Part shown: piece by piece, positions 6,549-14,868 of the stretch
Layout of the letters: the number at the start of each line of letters is the position of its first letter
Numbering within the stretch: position 1 is the first letter of the stretch
Assembly (NCBI GenBank): GCA_026389955.1
Contig: JAPLGY010000055.1
Span: 1-18,999, forward strand
Length of the DNA stretch: 18,999 nt
Direction of reading: 5' to 3'
Origin: Caldilinea sp.
Lineage (GTDB): Bacteria > Chloroflexota > Anaerolineae > Caldilineales > Caldilineaceae
Notes under the pieces: model-generated
Database searches by the model: none
The model's input: only the letters and a program-made list of their open reading frames with translations
What the model was told of the DNA's origin: nothing
Made by a program: the position numbers and the translations under genes

Positions 6549-8636
6549 ATGCCATTCCCAAAATCTTTCCTCAATTCTTTTGCAGTGCCCCCACCTCGCC
6601 GGCTCAGCCACATCAAATACAGCTTGCCCATCCTTTTTCTGGCGATTGGACTCAGCCTGACTGCCGGACTCTACCTGAGCAGTGCTTCAGCCGCCAGCCC
6701 AGCCACCCAAATACAGGTCACACAGACGCCCCAAAGCAGCGATGTAACCCTGGCCATCAGCCCTGTCCAATCCCGTGTGACAGTCGGCGATACGTTCACC
6801 GTTGCTGTCGAGGTCAACACCCAGCAACCGGTGGACGGTGCCTCCGCCGCAATCGACTTTGACCCAACCTATCTCCAGGTGCTCAAAATTGTTCCGAGTC
6901 AAACACTCACACTGTCTCTGCAAAATGAGTACGACAACGAAAAAGGCACCCTTCAATTTGCAGCAGGCACCTTGAATCCCCCATTTCCAACCAGCAATTT
7001 CACGTTGATGACCCTCGAACTGGTCGCCATCGGTGAAATCGAACAGACAGACTTAACCTTCCGCACAGGCGAGTTGTTGACCAGCGATGTCACATATGGC
7101 GGTATTTCTATTTTGGACGATGTCGAACCAGGCTCGGTGACTATCAAACCACTTTTCCCTATCACAGTCGTTCCCGAGACGCCCACGCCAGAGACGCCCA
7201 CGCCAGAGACGCCCCAGGCACCGACAGACGTCGAATTGATGGCTCTGGTACCTGACCAGGGGCTTGCCGGACTCTCCAACGAAATTACGCTTCATGGAAA
7301 AGGTCTGCGCGCCGATACCGTCGTGTGGATAGGAGGGATCAGTCTGCGTGAGTTCGCATTGATCGACCCGCAAGGGACACGAGCCAAAGCAGTCGTACCG
7401 GCCAATTTGTCCTCTGGCACATACACTGTGACGGCTGCCAACCCCGGCACATTGCCATTCTCTCTGCCGGACGGCTACACAGTCGTCGATGCTGGCTTGC
7501 CCGATCTGGCTGTCACCAACGAGGATATCTGGTTTGACCCGCTGCCCGTGCGTCAGAACCAGGTCACTTTGCTGGGTGTCAATGTACGGCGATCGGGAGG
7601 AGAACAGACGGTGAGTGACATCCCAGTCGCCTTTTATCTTGATACGATCGCGGTTGCAAACTGGCTGGGCACGATGACACTGCCGCCGCTAGAACCTGGC
7701 AACAACGTGATCGATGTTGCGCTGATCAGTTGGACCCCCCTCAGCACCGGCACACACACAGTCTATGCGGTTGTGGATCCCGACAATGCATTCGTGGAAG
7801 GAAGCGAGGCAAACAACAGGGCAGCTTGGAACGTGACGGTTCTTCCCCCCCAGACTGCCGTCGACAACACGCCACCCACGATCCAGCAGCTTTCTGTCAA
7901 CAATGGCGAGCAGACAGCCACCTCACCCGCTGTCATTCTCACCATTTCTGCAACCGACCAGGGTACCGAGGCAGCATCGATCTTTCTGGTAGAACGCACC
8001 TACAACAGCGCTGCCCGTCAATGGATCCCGCTGCAGCAGACTGGCTGGATCACCTACACGACGAGCTATCCGATGACACTCAACCCCGTGGGGGGGGTCC
8101 ACTACTTGCAACTGTGGGCGGCAGATGGTGTCGGAAACGTCACCACAACTTCTCTGCAGGCACCAATCAACTACCTGCGTGCCGATGACAGTGTCCGCAG
8201 CGGTCAGACTCGCATCTATCGGATTTTTCTTGCGGTTGGAGACACGCTCACAGCCAACCTATTTTCAGGAAGCGGCGACCCCGACCTCTATGTATGGAGC
8301 CCCAACGGCGAATTGGCTGGCGTCAGCAACCAGTACGGCACAGCCCCTGAGGCCCTTGTCCTGACCAACGTGCCAACGGCAGGCACCTACCAATTTGAGG
8401 TTTATGGATTTGAGGACAGCAGGTACACGCTCTCTTTCAGCGCCGTGCGCACTTTCAGCCAACACACGACCACAGACAAACCAGTACCGACATCTCCTGC
8501 CGTCGAACCCAGTGCAGCGCCAGCCGGCCAGCAGGCGTTGCCCCTGGCCCCGCAAGCGCCACCCACACCGGTGTCCCCCACACCGGTGCCGCCGTCAACA
8601 GCCAATTCTTTGTATTTGCCGATCACGGTCAAATAG
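6549..8636 (+). CDS. Secreted multi-domain protein with cohesin, IPT/TIG, CARDB and PPC domains
   Basis: The 695-residue product has a signal peptide with basic residues (RRLSHIK) before a hydrophobic core ending in SSASAAS (about residue 50). In order come a cohesin-like module (about 64-200; FDPTYLQV, then YDNEKGTLQFAAG), a short ETPTP linker, an IPT/TIG-like beta domain (about 224-316), a CARDB-like domain starting GLPDLAVTNEDIWFDPLP (about 317-435), an Ig-like segment starting DNTPPTIQQLSV (about 439-545), and a PPC domain with GSGDPDLYVWSPNG (about 545-640). A Pro-rich tail ends in LYLPITVK. No enzyme domain was seen, so the protein is probably a structural or binding protein at the cell surface. 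A GGAG motif lies 11 bases before the ATG. It follows the protease on the same strand, and the shared cohesin type suggests linked function. Confidence 0.82.
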   Translation: MPFPKSFLNSFAVPPPRRLSHIKYSLPILFLAIGLSLTAGLYLSSASAASPATQIQVTQTPQSSDVTLAISPVQSRVTVGDTFTVAVEVNTQQPVDGASAAIDFDPTYLQVLKIVPSQTLTLSLQNEYDNEKGTLQFAAGTLNPPFPTSNFTLMTLELVAIGEIEQTDLTFRTGELLTSDVTYGGISILDDVEPGSVTIKPLFPITVVPETPTPETPTPETPQAPTDVELMALVPDQGLAGLSNEITLHGKGLRADTVVWIGGISLREFALIDPQGTRAKAVVPANLSSGTYTVTAANPGTLPFSLPDGYTVVDAGLPDLAVTNEDIWFDPLPVRQNQVTLLGVNVRRSGGEQTVSDIPVAFYLDTIAVANWLGTMTLPPLEPGNNVIDVALISWTPLSTGTHTVYAVVDPDNAFVEGSEANNRAAWNVTVLPPQTAVDNTPPTIQQLSVNNGEQTATSPAVILTISATDQGTEAASIFLVERTYNSAARQWIPLQQTGWITYTTSYPMTLNPVGGVHYLQLWAADGVGNVTTTSLQAPINYLRADDSVRSGQTRIYRIFLAVGDTLTANLFSGSGDPDLYVWSPNGELAGVSNQYGTAPEALVLTNVPTAGTYQFEVYGFEDSRYTLSFSAVRTFSQHTTTDKPVPTSPAVEPSAAPAGQQALPLAPQAPPTPVSPTPVPPSTANSLYLPITVK
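7176..7215 (+). repeat. 15-bp tandem repeat encoding an ETPTP linker
   Basis: The unit gagacgcccacgcca occurs at 7176-7190 and 7191-7205, with a third partial copy from 7206. It encodes ETPTPETPTPETP between the cohesin and the IPT/TIG domain. Copy number could vary between strains by slippage without changing the frame. Confidence 0.8.
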
Positions 8637-8668
8637 AATCAGGGGCGTGCATGCCGCCCCTGATTCTA
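8634..8668. terminator. Bidirectional hairpin between convergent genes
   Basis: A perfect 14-bp stem pairs 8634-8647 with 8655-8668 around the loop TGCATGC. It includes the stop codon of the plus-strand gene and begins 14 bases after the stop of the minus-strand GH127 gene. T tracts are short on both sides (TTT on the minus strand), so efficiency is uncertain, but the position between converging genes supports a shared terminator. Confidence 0.7.
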
Positions 8669-8682
8669 TGGCGGCCACTCGT

Positions 8683-10572
8683 TCAGCTTGCGTTGCAGAG
8701 GGGAAATGCGGCCACCCGCAGGTGCGTGCTCCCGTATGGGATCAACTCGAGCGATTCGATCGGTTCCTCGCTGGCATGCGGGCCGGCATCGATCGGCCCA
8801 GCGGAGTTATCGACGAGCCCCCAGTGTGGCAGCCGACGCCCCCGTGCCCGCAGCCGCACTGGGGGCTGCAGCGGGTCAAAGGGCACAACACTGACTCGTC
8901 CTTCTTCGACATCCAGGCTGGCGGCCATCTCCGCCGGGTCCAGCAACAACCCATAGTTCCATGGCGTCGTCGGATAGACCTCCCAATCTGCATGGGGGAG
9001 TTCACCAGCCACTTGCTGCCACTGCTCGGCAATGCGCAGCCCAAAGAGCAACGGCCCGCGGTGAATCGAAAGCAGCCCTTGATGGCCACGGCTGGCCCGC
9101 AGCGTTGCTGGCAGATCCAACAAGATCGTCGTGGTCCCTTCCCAGGATCGCACCACTCGATGAAATTCACCCGCGCGGGCGCTGGCTGCCAGATCGTTCC
9201 CAACCACCACCCGGGCGCCTTCAGCCCACGCCGGAATCCGCAAAAGCAACGGGAACTGAGCCATCCGGTCCACCGTGACCCGTATCATCAGCTGCCCTTT
9301 GAAGGGATAGTCTGTCTCCACTGCCAGCTTCACTCGGGTTCCGTCGTCCAGTTCGACATGTGCTACACAGGGGCCATAGGCAACCAGGGCCAACCCACCG
9401 TCCAGGGTCGCCATCACCAGGTGTTTGACCAATTTGGGCCATCCTTGGTGCAGATTGGCAGTACAACAGCCATAATGCGGCTCCAGGCCAAACAGGTTGG
9501 AGGTGTCGGTGTTGTCTGTCCAGTTGCGTTTTGCAACGCTGCAAAGCACTTGATTGACCTGCTGGTCGTACTGATGGGACCACATATCTGGCGCAAAGGT
9601 GGCCGGCCAGGCATTGTAGGCAACCTGTTCCAGGACATCCCCATAAAAAGGATCGCCGGTAATCCGCATCAATTCTTCAAGAGAATACATATACTCAGCG
9701 ACTGCACAGAGTTCCGTCCCAGAGGTCGGAGAGGTGCCGTTGAGGTGTTCGTCGCCGCTCCAGATTCCATTGGGCTGGCCGTGATGCCGCATCAAATTGG
9801 CGATACTCTGCCGGGCTGCCCCCCGCTGCCACTTGTCGCCGCTGACCAGGTACTGCACAGCCGGAGTTTTGATCCCTTGGGCATTGTTCACGACATGGGT
9901 GGCCATATTGGAACGGTAGTGTGCGTACGGCAGGATGCGGGCCAACCCATACCGGGCCTGCAATTCTGCCCAGTCCATCCCCCCTGCGCTCAACTTGGCC
10001 GCCAGCTCCAACAAAAAGGCATCGCCGGTGATGTTGTAAAGCCAACAGACCGCCAACAGATTGTCAGCTGCGCGCGCAGCGCCCCAGCTATCCAGTCGGC
10101 GAGCAGCCAACATCACATTCTGATAGGCAAAGTACCCAGCCATCAGGCTCAGCACACGTTTCTCCTGGGTAGCCTCGTAATAGCTCATCAGCACCTTGAG
10201 TGCGACCATGCGTGGCCACCAGTCTGGGTTGGCAGGACCAAACCAGCCATTGGGCTGCGCGCTGTTGAGCATCCAGCTGAGATAGGAATGGGCTTTGGCG
10301 ACCAAGCGCGGGTCGTCCAGTTGGTAGGCGAGCGGAACCAACCCATCACAGTAATAGGGAGCGCGCTCCCAGTCATCGCCGCTGCCCCCGAGCCATCCTG
10401 ACTGGCGCCCGACATCGGGCCAGAATTCATCGAGATGACCGGTCAGACCATTGGCCTGGATCCGCATCTGGTCCAACAGCCAGCCCGTTGGACGTACAGC
10501 GCCTACCGGCAATGGCCGCAGGGCAACAGGAAACAACGGCGGTCGGTTTGCCGGCAATGGTCGATAAAACAT
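8683..10572 (-). CDS. GH127-family glycosidase (DUF1680), probable beta-L-arabinofuranosidase
   Basis: The 629-residue product has the DUF1680/GH127 layout. In the family prototype HypBA1, zinc is bound by a Glu-x-Cys pair and a Cys-Cys pair, the first of which is the nucleophile. Here these are TELC (Glu287, Cys289) and HYGCC (Cys369, Cys370). The acid/base Glu lies 16 residues before that Glu in HypBA1; here the nearest candidate is Glu275 in SGDEH, so the loop appears shorter. An (alpha/alpha)6-barrel with a C-terminal beta domain is expected. No signal peptide is present, so it should act in the cytoplasm on imported oligosaccharides, releasing L-arabinose. It is the last gene of the transporter operon, 34 bases after the second permease. 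GGAG lies 11 bases before the ATG. Exact substrate is inferred, since related DUF1680 families act on other sugars. Confidence 0.85.
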   Translation of the reverse strand: MFYRPLPANRPPLFPVALRPLPVGAVRPTGWLLDQMRIQANGLTGHLDEFWPDVGRQSGWLGGSGDDWERAPYYCDGLVPLAYQLDDPRLVAKAHSYLSWMLNSAQPNGWFGPANPDWWPRMVALKVLMSYYEATQEKRVLSLMAGYFAYQNVMLAARRLDSWGAARAADNLLAVCWLYNITGDAFLLELAAKLSAGGMDWAELQARYGLARILPYAHYRSNMATHVVNNAQGIKTPAVQYLVSGDKWQRGAARQSIANLMRHHGQPNGIWSGDEHLNGTSPTSGTELCAVAEYMYSLEELMRITGDPFYGDVLEQVAYNAWPATFAPDMWSHQYDQQVNQVLCSVAKRNWTDNTDTSNLFGLEPHYGCCTANLHQGWPKLVKHLVMATLDGGLALVAYGPCVAHVELDDGTRVKLAVETDYPFKGQLMIRVTVDRMAQFPLLLRIPAWAEGARVVVGNDLAASARAGEFHRVVRSWEGTTTILLDLPATLRASRGHQGLLSIHRGPLLFGLRIAEQWQQVAGELPHADWEVYPTTPWNYGLLLDPAEMAASLDVEEGRVSVVPFDPLQPPVRLRARGRRLPHWGLVDNSAGPIDAGPHASEEPIESLELIPYGSTHLRVAAFPLCNAS

Positions 10573-10606
10573 TTTTGATGGTTCTCCGCATCCGTGTGTA
10601 GGTTTG

Positions 10607-11328
10607 TTATCCTTTGACTGCGCCGCCCATCAACCCTTGCATGTAGTAGCGCTGCAAAAAGAGGAAAAGCACAATACAGGGCAGAATCGTCACCGTGATC
10701 CCTGCCTGCAGCGCCCCCCAGTCGATGGCTCCATAATAGCCGCTGCGCACACTGGGTCCAACAGAGCCGCCTCCTCAATTTCGCGCGGCACCACATCGAA
10801 GGTGTTGCGCATCATAAACACACCGAAAGGCAGCTGAAAGGTAATGTACACCAACGCCAGACCCATCAAGCTGTTCTGAAGCTTCACGGCACTCATCAAC
10901 AGAAAAAGCGGCGTCAAAATAGATTGGAACGGAATCATCAACGCAGCGAGCAGCATCAGAAACAACAGATTGCTGGCTGGAAAACGAAAACGCGAAAATC
11001 CATAGCCAGCCAGGGTGCTCAACACGACGGTCCCCACCACCGTGATCAACGCAACACCCGCACTGTTGAAGATGTAGCGGGTAATTCCAGCCCCATACTG
11101 GTTCAACTTGACGTAGTTTTCAAAAGTCAGCACAGAAGGCAGATAGGTCGGTGGCACAGCCGATGCTTCAGCCGGCGACTTTAACGAAGTCAACGTCGAC
11201 CAGAAAATCGGAAAAAGAAACAAGATGGCCAACACGATACCGACGACGTACAGGACGGTCCGGCCAGCACGGCGACGCAGGCGAACCGCTGAACTCCGGA
11301 TGGTGGTGCTTTTCAGAGCGGTGTTCAA
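10607..11328 (-). pseudogene. Sugar ABC transporter permease (MalG-like, CUT1), broken by an internal deletion at about 10755
   Basis: The first part starts at TTG (11328) with GGAG nine bases upstream. It encodes a typical inner-membrane permease: a basic N-terminus, a first helix (VLYVVGIVLAILFLFPIFW), then helices to FQLPFGVFMMRNTFDVVPREIEEAALLD. This is the start of the EAA loop that contacts the ATPase. The frame then passes into PVCAAAIMEP and stops at 10690. In another frame, from 10753 down to 10607, the natural C-terminus is intact: SVRSGYYGAIDWGALQAGI, then a last helix, [15 protein letters not shown] and TAA. About 55 residues holding the rest of the EAA loop and one helix are missing, and the deletion length is 3n+1. 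As written, the transporter would be inactive. The gene starts 27 bases after permease 1, fitting one operon. Confidence 0.85.
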
Positions 11329-11355
11329 GATATTCTTCTCCAGACGTTTCGTCGT

Positions 11356-12279
11356 TCAGTACGTTGTATCGTCGCGCAGCACACGCAGCTGAAGGATGCT
11401 GAGCAGGCCTAAAATGGCCAGCAAGCCAATCGAGAGCGCTGCCCCGTAGCCAAGCTTGTAATAGGTAAACGAGTTGTTGAAAATCCAATACACAGCGGTA
11501 ATGGTCTGGTTCTGTGGCCCCCCACGCGTCATGATATAGAATTGATCAAAGGCCAGATATGAGCCAATGACAGAAAGCACCAGGGCCAACGCAAATGTCG
11601 AACGCAAAAGAGGCAACAAAATATACCACAGCCGCTGCCAATAGCTGGCCCCATCCACCTCCGCAGCCTGGTACAGCTCGTCGGGCACCGCTTGCATCCC
11701 TGCCAACAGCAAAATCATGCTGAATCCGACCGTTTTCCAGACGATCGAGACGACAATTGCAGTCATGGCCAGATTTTTATCGACCAGCCAGATCACCGGC
11801 TGCTGAATCCACTCCAGATCCAGCAAAATTCCGTTGAAAATGCCAACACGATCGTTGAGCAGCCAGACCCACAGCAGGCTTGAGGTTCCCAACCCAATCA
11901 CCACCGGAATAAAGTAGATGGTCCGGAAGATACCGATGCCGCGCAGCGCACTGTTGACCAGCAGCGCCAACAAAAAAGCCAGGATAAAAATAGGGGGCGT
12001 TACCAGCAACGTATACTGTGTCGTAAACCAAAGACTGGCCCAAAACTGACTGTCCTGGACCATAGCTACATAGTTCTGGATTCCCAGAAAGGTGGCCTGC
12101 CCCAGCAACGGCCAGTTGTGCAGCGACATCCACCCAGTCATGAGCAAAGGAAAGATGAACATGGCCACTGTAAACAGAACTGCCGGCAGAACAAACAGAA
12201 ACCCCGCCACCATTCGGCGCTGAGAGAGGGTCCCCGTCCGGCGACGCGCGGTTTTTGTCGGTGTCAAGATGGCCGCCAT
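11356..12279 (-). CDS. Sugar ABC transporter permease (MalF-like, CUT1)
   Basis: The 307-residue product has a long basic N-terminus (TARRRTGTLSQRR) followed by six hydrophobic stretches, the first being MVAGFLFVLPAVLFTVAMFI. The EAA signature that docks the ATPase is complete: ELYQAAEVDGASYWQRLWY followed by ILLPLL near residues 210-235. It forms the membrane channel with the MalG-like partner encoded next and receives substrate from the lipoprotein encoded before it. Length and motif order suggest an intact gene. No ATPase gene lies in the window, so a shared MsmK/UgpC-type ATPase encoded elsewhere is the likely energy source, as in many CUT1 systems. The substrate is inferred from the adjacent GH127 enzyme. 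Confidence 0.9.
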   Translation of the reverse strand: MAAILTPTKTARRRTGTLSQRRMVAGFLFVLPAVLFTVAMFIFPLLMTGWMSLHNWPLLGQATFLGIQNYVAMVQDSQFWASLWFTTQYTLLVTPPIFILAFLLALLVNSALRGIGIFRTIYFIPVVIGLGTSSLLWVWLLNDRVGIFNGILLDLEWIQQPVIWLVDKNLAMTAIVVSIVWKTVGFSMILLLAGMQAVPDELYQAAEVDGASYWQRLWYILLPLLRSTFALALVLSVIGSYLAFDQFYIMTRGGPQNQTITAVYWIFNNSFTYYKLGYGAALSIGLLAILGLLSILQLRVLRDDTTY

Positions 12280-12296
12280 GAAACTCTACCCATCCT

Positions 12297-12326
12297 GCCG
12301 TGGATGGGGCGTGCCCCATCCACGGC
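12297..12326 (-). promoter_or_regulatory. 14-bp hairpin between binding protein and permease genes
   Basis: Positions 12297-12310 pair perfectly with 12313-12326 around a two-base turn (in practice a CGTG tetraloop closed by 13 bp). It lies 24 bases after the binding-protein stop and 17 bases before the permease ATG. In sugar ABC operons a hairpin here commonly stabilises the upstream message or partly terminates, so that the binding protein outnumbers the permeases. That role is inferred from position. No T tract follows. Confidence 0.6.
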
Positions 12327-12350
12327 CTTGCTTGAATTGTCTGGGCAGCG

Positions 12351-13640
12351 TTACTGCCCAGCCAGAATCTTGGTAAATTCTTCCTGAGCGGTGTTGACCG
12401 CCTCTTCGACTTTGCCATCAAAGACCGCTGTCTGGATCATCTTCAGCCACGGCCCATTGGCGTCGTTGAAAAGCTGGTTGTAGACGATCGAGTACGGGGT
12501 TCGACCGATCGCCATCGCTTCCGCTGCCGTCGTCAGGCGAGAGTCCTGCGCAAAATACTCATTTTCAGCCAGATCGGTGCGCACCGGCAGGTTGTTCAGC
12601 TTGGCATAGTACTCCAGTTGAACCTCCTCCGAGGTCGCCCATTGAATAAATTCAAAGGCTTCCTGAGGATACTTTGAACCGGCAGGGATGGCGATGCTGT
12701 CGCCGCCCGCAAACGAGGAGGCCCCCCCCTCCTGCCCAGGCAAAAACGTCGCGCCAAAATCAATCTCTGGAAAATTGGTCTTGATGTTGTTGATTGCAAA
12801 TGCCCCGGTGCCTGCCATCCCAATTTTTCCGGTCGTAAATGCATTGGCAAAGTCCGTGCCAGTGTCTGCCTGCGCGCCCGGCGGGATCAACCCATCCGCC
12901 CACATCTGGCTGTACAACGCCAGAGCACCCGCCACACTGGGATCCGTCAGCGTCGCCTCTGTCCCATCCTCGCTCAGCACATCGCCGCCGTTGGCCCAGA
13001 TCAACGGTGCAAAGGTAAAGGCGTTACAGCCGGCACAGGCACCCGAAAAATAGAATCCATAGATGTCTTCGCCCAGCGCCCGAATTTTGGCGGCAGCGTC
13101 GGCGATCTCGCCCCACGTCTTGGGTGGGTTTTCTGGATCCAGCCCAGCCTGCTCAAAGAGCCCTTTGTTGTAGATCAGATACGACCCTTCTGCGTTGAAG
13201 GGCAGACCGAAGATCTTGCCGTCGTAGGTGGCCAGCCGCACATGCGACGGGCTCAGCTTGTCAAAATAAGACAATCCCTTGGCCAGATCAGTGATATCGG
13301 TCAACTGATTGGCAGCCGCAAACTGCGGAACATAGATCAGATCAACTGCCATCAAGTCAGGGGGTGCCCCTGCACCGACCGAAGCGCCCACCTTGGTCAT
13401 GTACTCCGACGCCGGGATGACCGTAATCTCGATCTGATTTTCGTGCGACGCATTCCAGGCATCGACCAGCGAGCGCACCTGGGCTTGGTTGCTGTCACGG
13501 GTCCAGAAAGCGATCGTCACTCCTCCACTGGCAGGTTCTCCAGCGGCCTGTTCACCGCCCGGTGCCGCCACGGGGGCTGCACATGCCGCCAACAGCAGCA
13601 GAGCCAACAGCCCTATCCACACTTTTACAATACGTTGCAT
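12351..13640 (-). CDS. Extracellular sugar-binding lipoprotein of an ABC transporter (family 1)
   Basis: The 429-residue product begins MQRIVKVWIGLLALLLLAAC, a lipoprotein signal with the lipobox LAAC and lipid attachment expected at Cys20. A Gly/Ala/Pro-rich linker follows, then a typical family-1 solute-binding fold: GGVTIAFWTRDSNQAQV, NASHENQIEITVIPASEY, APPDLMAVDLIYVPQFA and YLIYNKGLFEQAGLDPENPPKTWGE. It captures sugars outside the membrane and delivers them to the two permeases encoded next. The ATG at 13640 is chosen over the more distant in-frame start at 13733 because the very strong ribosome site AGGAGGAG (13651-13658) lies directly before it and the lipoprotein signal starts there. 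Two cysteines in GACAGC could form a disulfide. The substrate is probably an arabinose-containing oligosaccharide, judging from the GH127 gene. Confidence 0.92.
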   Translation of the reverse strand: MQRIVKVWIGLLALLLLAACAAPVAAPGGEQAAGEPASGGVTIAFWTRDSNQAQVRSLVDAWNASHENQIEITVIPASEYMTKVGASVGAGAPPDLMAVDLIYVPQFAAANQLTDITDLAKGLSYFDKLSPSHVRLATYDGKIFGLPFNAEGSYLIYNKGLFEQAGLDPENPPKTWGEIADAAAKIRALGEDIYGFYFSGACAGCNAFTFAPLIWANGGDVLSEDGTEATLTDPSVAGALALYSQMWADGLIPPGAQADTGTDFANAFTTGKIGMAGTGAFAINNIKTNFPEIDFGATFLPGQEGGASSFAGGDSIAIPAGSKYPQEAFEFIQWATSEEVQLEYYAKLNNLPVRTDLAENEYFAQDSRLTTAAEAMAIGRTPYSIVYNQLFNDANGPWLKMIQTAVFDGKVEEAVNTAQEEFTKILAGQ

Positions 13641-13660
13641 ACCCAACTCTCTCCTCCTGG

Positions 13661-13730
13661 TACAAAAATAAATTTCGTGAACAAACGTGAGCAACGGCTG
13701 TTCGCCGTATCCCCCCAACATTTCAGCTGC
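13661..13730 (-). promoter_or_regulatory. Probable promoter and operator region for the sugar transport operon
   Basis: Between the regulator and the binding-protein gene, the minus strand reads TTGCTC, 18 bases, then TATTTT, a weak but plausible promoter. An AAACGT core (plus strand, near 13684) resembles half of the operator upstream of the regulator gene, but no complete palindrome is visible. A five-base stem (ACGGC/GCCGT) lies nearby. Evidence is weak. Confidence 0.3.
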
Positions 13731-13751
13731 CAACCTATCCTGTCGTTTGGC

Positions 13752-14762
13752 TCAGCCCAACGCTGCAGCCCCACACGACTCGCGGACCAACAGCTCCCCC
13801 CGCACATAGGCCTCTTCCTCGATCTCCGTCCTGCCTTCCATTCGATACAAAAGCATCTGCGCAGCAGCCTGCCCCATCTCATAACAAGGCAATGTCACGG
13901 TGCTCAACCGCGGACGCACTGTCCGGCTGATCTCCCGATCGTCGTACCCGACCACGGCCACCGCTCTCGGGACCTCTATTCCTGCATCTTGTAAGGCATA
14001 GACCGCCCCCGCCGCCATCAGATCGTTGCCGGCGAACAGCGCTGTCAACTGGGGCCGCTTCGACCACAGCCGCTGCATGGCCGCATAGCCACTCTCCAGC
14101 GTCCAGTCCCCACATTCGACCAGCCCTGGGTCGTAGTCGATGCCCGCCAATGCCAGTTCTGCACAGTACCCCTCTAGCCGCAGCGCCGATGCGTAGTACT
14201 GCACCGGCCCGTTGATGTAGCCGATGCACCGGTGCCCAAGGTCGAGCAGGTGACGCACCGCCAGATGGGCCCCATACCGCTCGTCAGGAATCGTCGAGTA
14301 TTGACCCGGCGCAGCAAACTGGCGGTGCACAAAGACATAGGGCTTGGTCGCCAGATCCAAAAAATCAACCGCAGTTGTGTGCCATGTCTCCGAAAAGATG
14401 ATGCCGTCCACCGAACGGCTTAACAGATCGTGGATGGCCGCCCGCTCGGCGGCGGGATCCCAGTCTGCACTGACGACGACACAAAGATAGCCCTCCTGCC
14501 GCAGACGGTCCTGAATCCCCCGGATAATTTTGTTCACAAAAGGACCCATGATGTCGTCCACCACAACGCCTACCGTGGCAGAACGATCCGTGCGCAGGCT
14601 GCGCGCAGCCTGGTTGGGACGGTACCCCAGTTGGTCGGCCGTCCACAAAATCCGCTGACGAGTTTCAACACCGACAGGGTGATCTTTGTTGTTGAGCACG
14701 CGCGAGACGGTCGCAATCGAAACACCTGCCGCCTCAGCCACATCATGAATGGTAACAGCCAT
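13752..14762 (-). CDS. LacI/GalR-family transcriptional regulator
   Basis: The 336-residue product has the canonical N-terminal helix-turn-helix: VTIHDVAEAAGVSIATVSRVLN, with the recognition helix at VSRVLN and the hinge helix at NQAARSLRT (about residues 50-58). A periplasmic-binding-protein-like effector domain follows, with SATVGVVVDDIMGPF, SVDGIIFSETW, GHRCIGYINGP, LTALFAGNDLMAAGAVYAL and VAVVGYDDREISRTVRPRLSTV. It probably represses the downstream binding protein, permease and GH127 genes until a sugar ligand binds. The gap to the binding-protein gene is 111 bases. Its own promoter contains a CG-centred palindrome between the -35 and -10 boxes, so autoregulation is likely. The ATG is preceded by GGAAAAGAG. 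Confidence 0.93.
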   Translation of the reverse strand: MAVTIHDVAEAAGVSIATVSRVLNNKDHPVGVETRQRILWTADQLGYRPNQAARSLRTDRSATVGVVVDDIMGPFVNKIIRGIQDRLRQEGYLCVVVSADWDPAAERAAIHDLLSRSVDGIIFSETWHTTAVDFLDLATKPYVFVHRQFAAPGQYSTIPDERYGAHLAVRHLLDLGHRCIGYINGPVQYYASALRLEGYCAELALAGIDYDPGLVECGDWTLESGYAAMQRLWSKRPQLTALFAGNDLMAAGAVYALQDAGIEVPRAVAVVGYDDREISRTVRPRLSTVTLPCYEMGQAAAQMLLYRMEGRTEIEEEAYVRGELLVRESCGAAALG

Positions 14763-14803
14763 CTCTTTTCCGCAGGGTTCAAAACAGTTCGTCGTCGTCC
14801 CCC

Positions 14804-14832
14804 ACTGTAGCAGAAAACGTTTACCCTGTCAA
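14804..14832 (-). promoter_or_regulatory. Promoter of the LacI-type regulator gene
   Basis: The minus strand has a perfect -35 box TTGACA (14827-14832), a 17-base spacer, and the -10 box TACAGT (14804-14809). Transcription would begin near 14797, giving a leader of about 35 bases before the ATG at 14762. This is one of the best sigma70-type matches in the window. Confidence 0.7.
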
Positions 14833-14836
14833 CGTT
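14813..14836. promoter_or_regulatory. CG-centred LacI-type operator in the promoter spacer
   Basis: GAAAACGTTTAC (14813-14824) is a near-perfect palindrome around a central CG, as expected for LacI/GalR operators. It lies inside the spacer between the -35 and -10 boxes, where binding would block RNA polymerase. A second core AACGTT (14831-14836) overlaps the -35 box, with its centre 15 bases away. Together they suggest direct autoregulation. Confidence 0.6.
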
Positions 14837-14868
14837 TTTTCCCCAAAAAGTTCAAAATACTGGGCCGG

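Noticed and set aside
2896..8636. Classical cellulosome gene cluster
   Set aside because: No cellulase, scaffoldin with serial cohesins or cellulose-binding module was seen; the cohesins sit on a protease and a binding protein.
8395..10401. 668-residue open frame on the plus strand
   Set aside because: It lies opposite the GH127 gene, begins inside the preceding gene, has no recognisable domain and has low-complexity Arg/Pro/Gln content typical of an antisense shadow.
13641..13733. Upstream start of the binding protein at 13733
   Set aside because: The strong ribosome site at 13651-13658 and the lipoprotein signal both mark the ATG at 13640.
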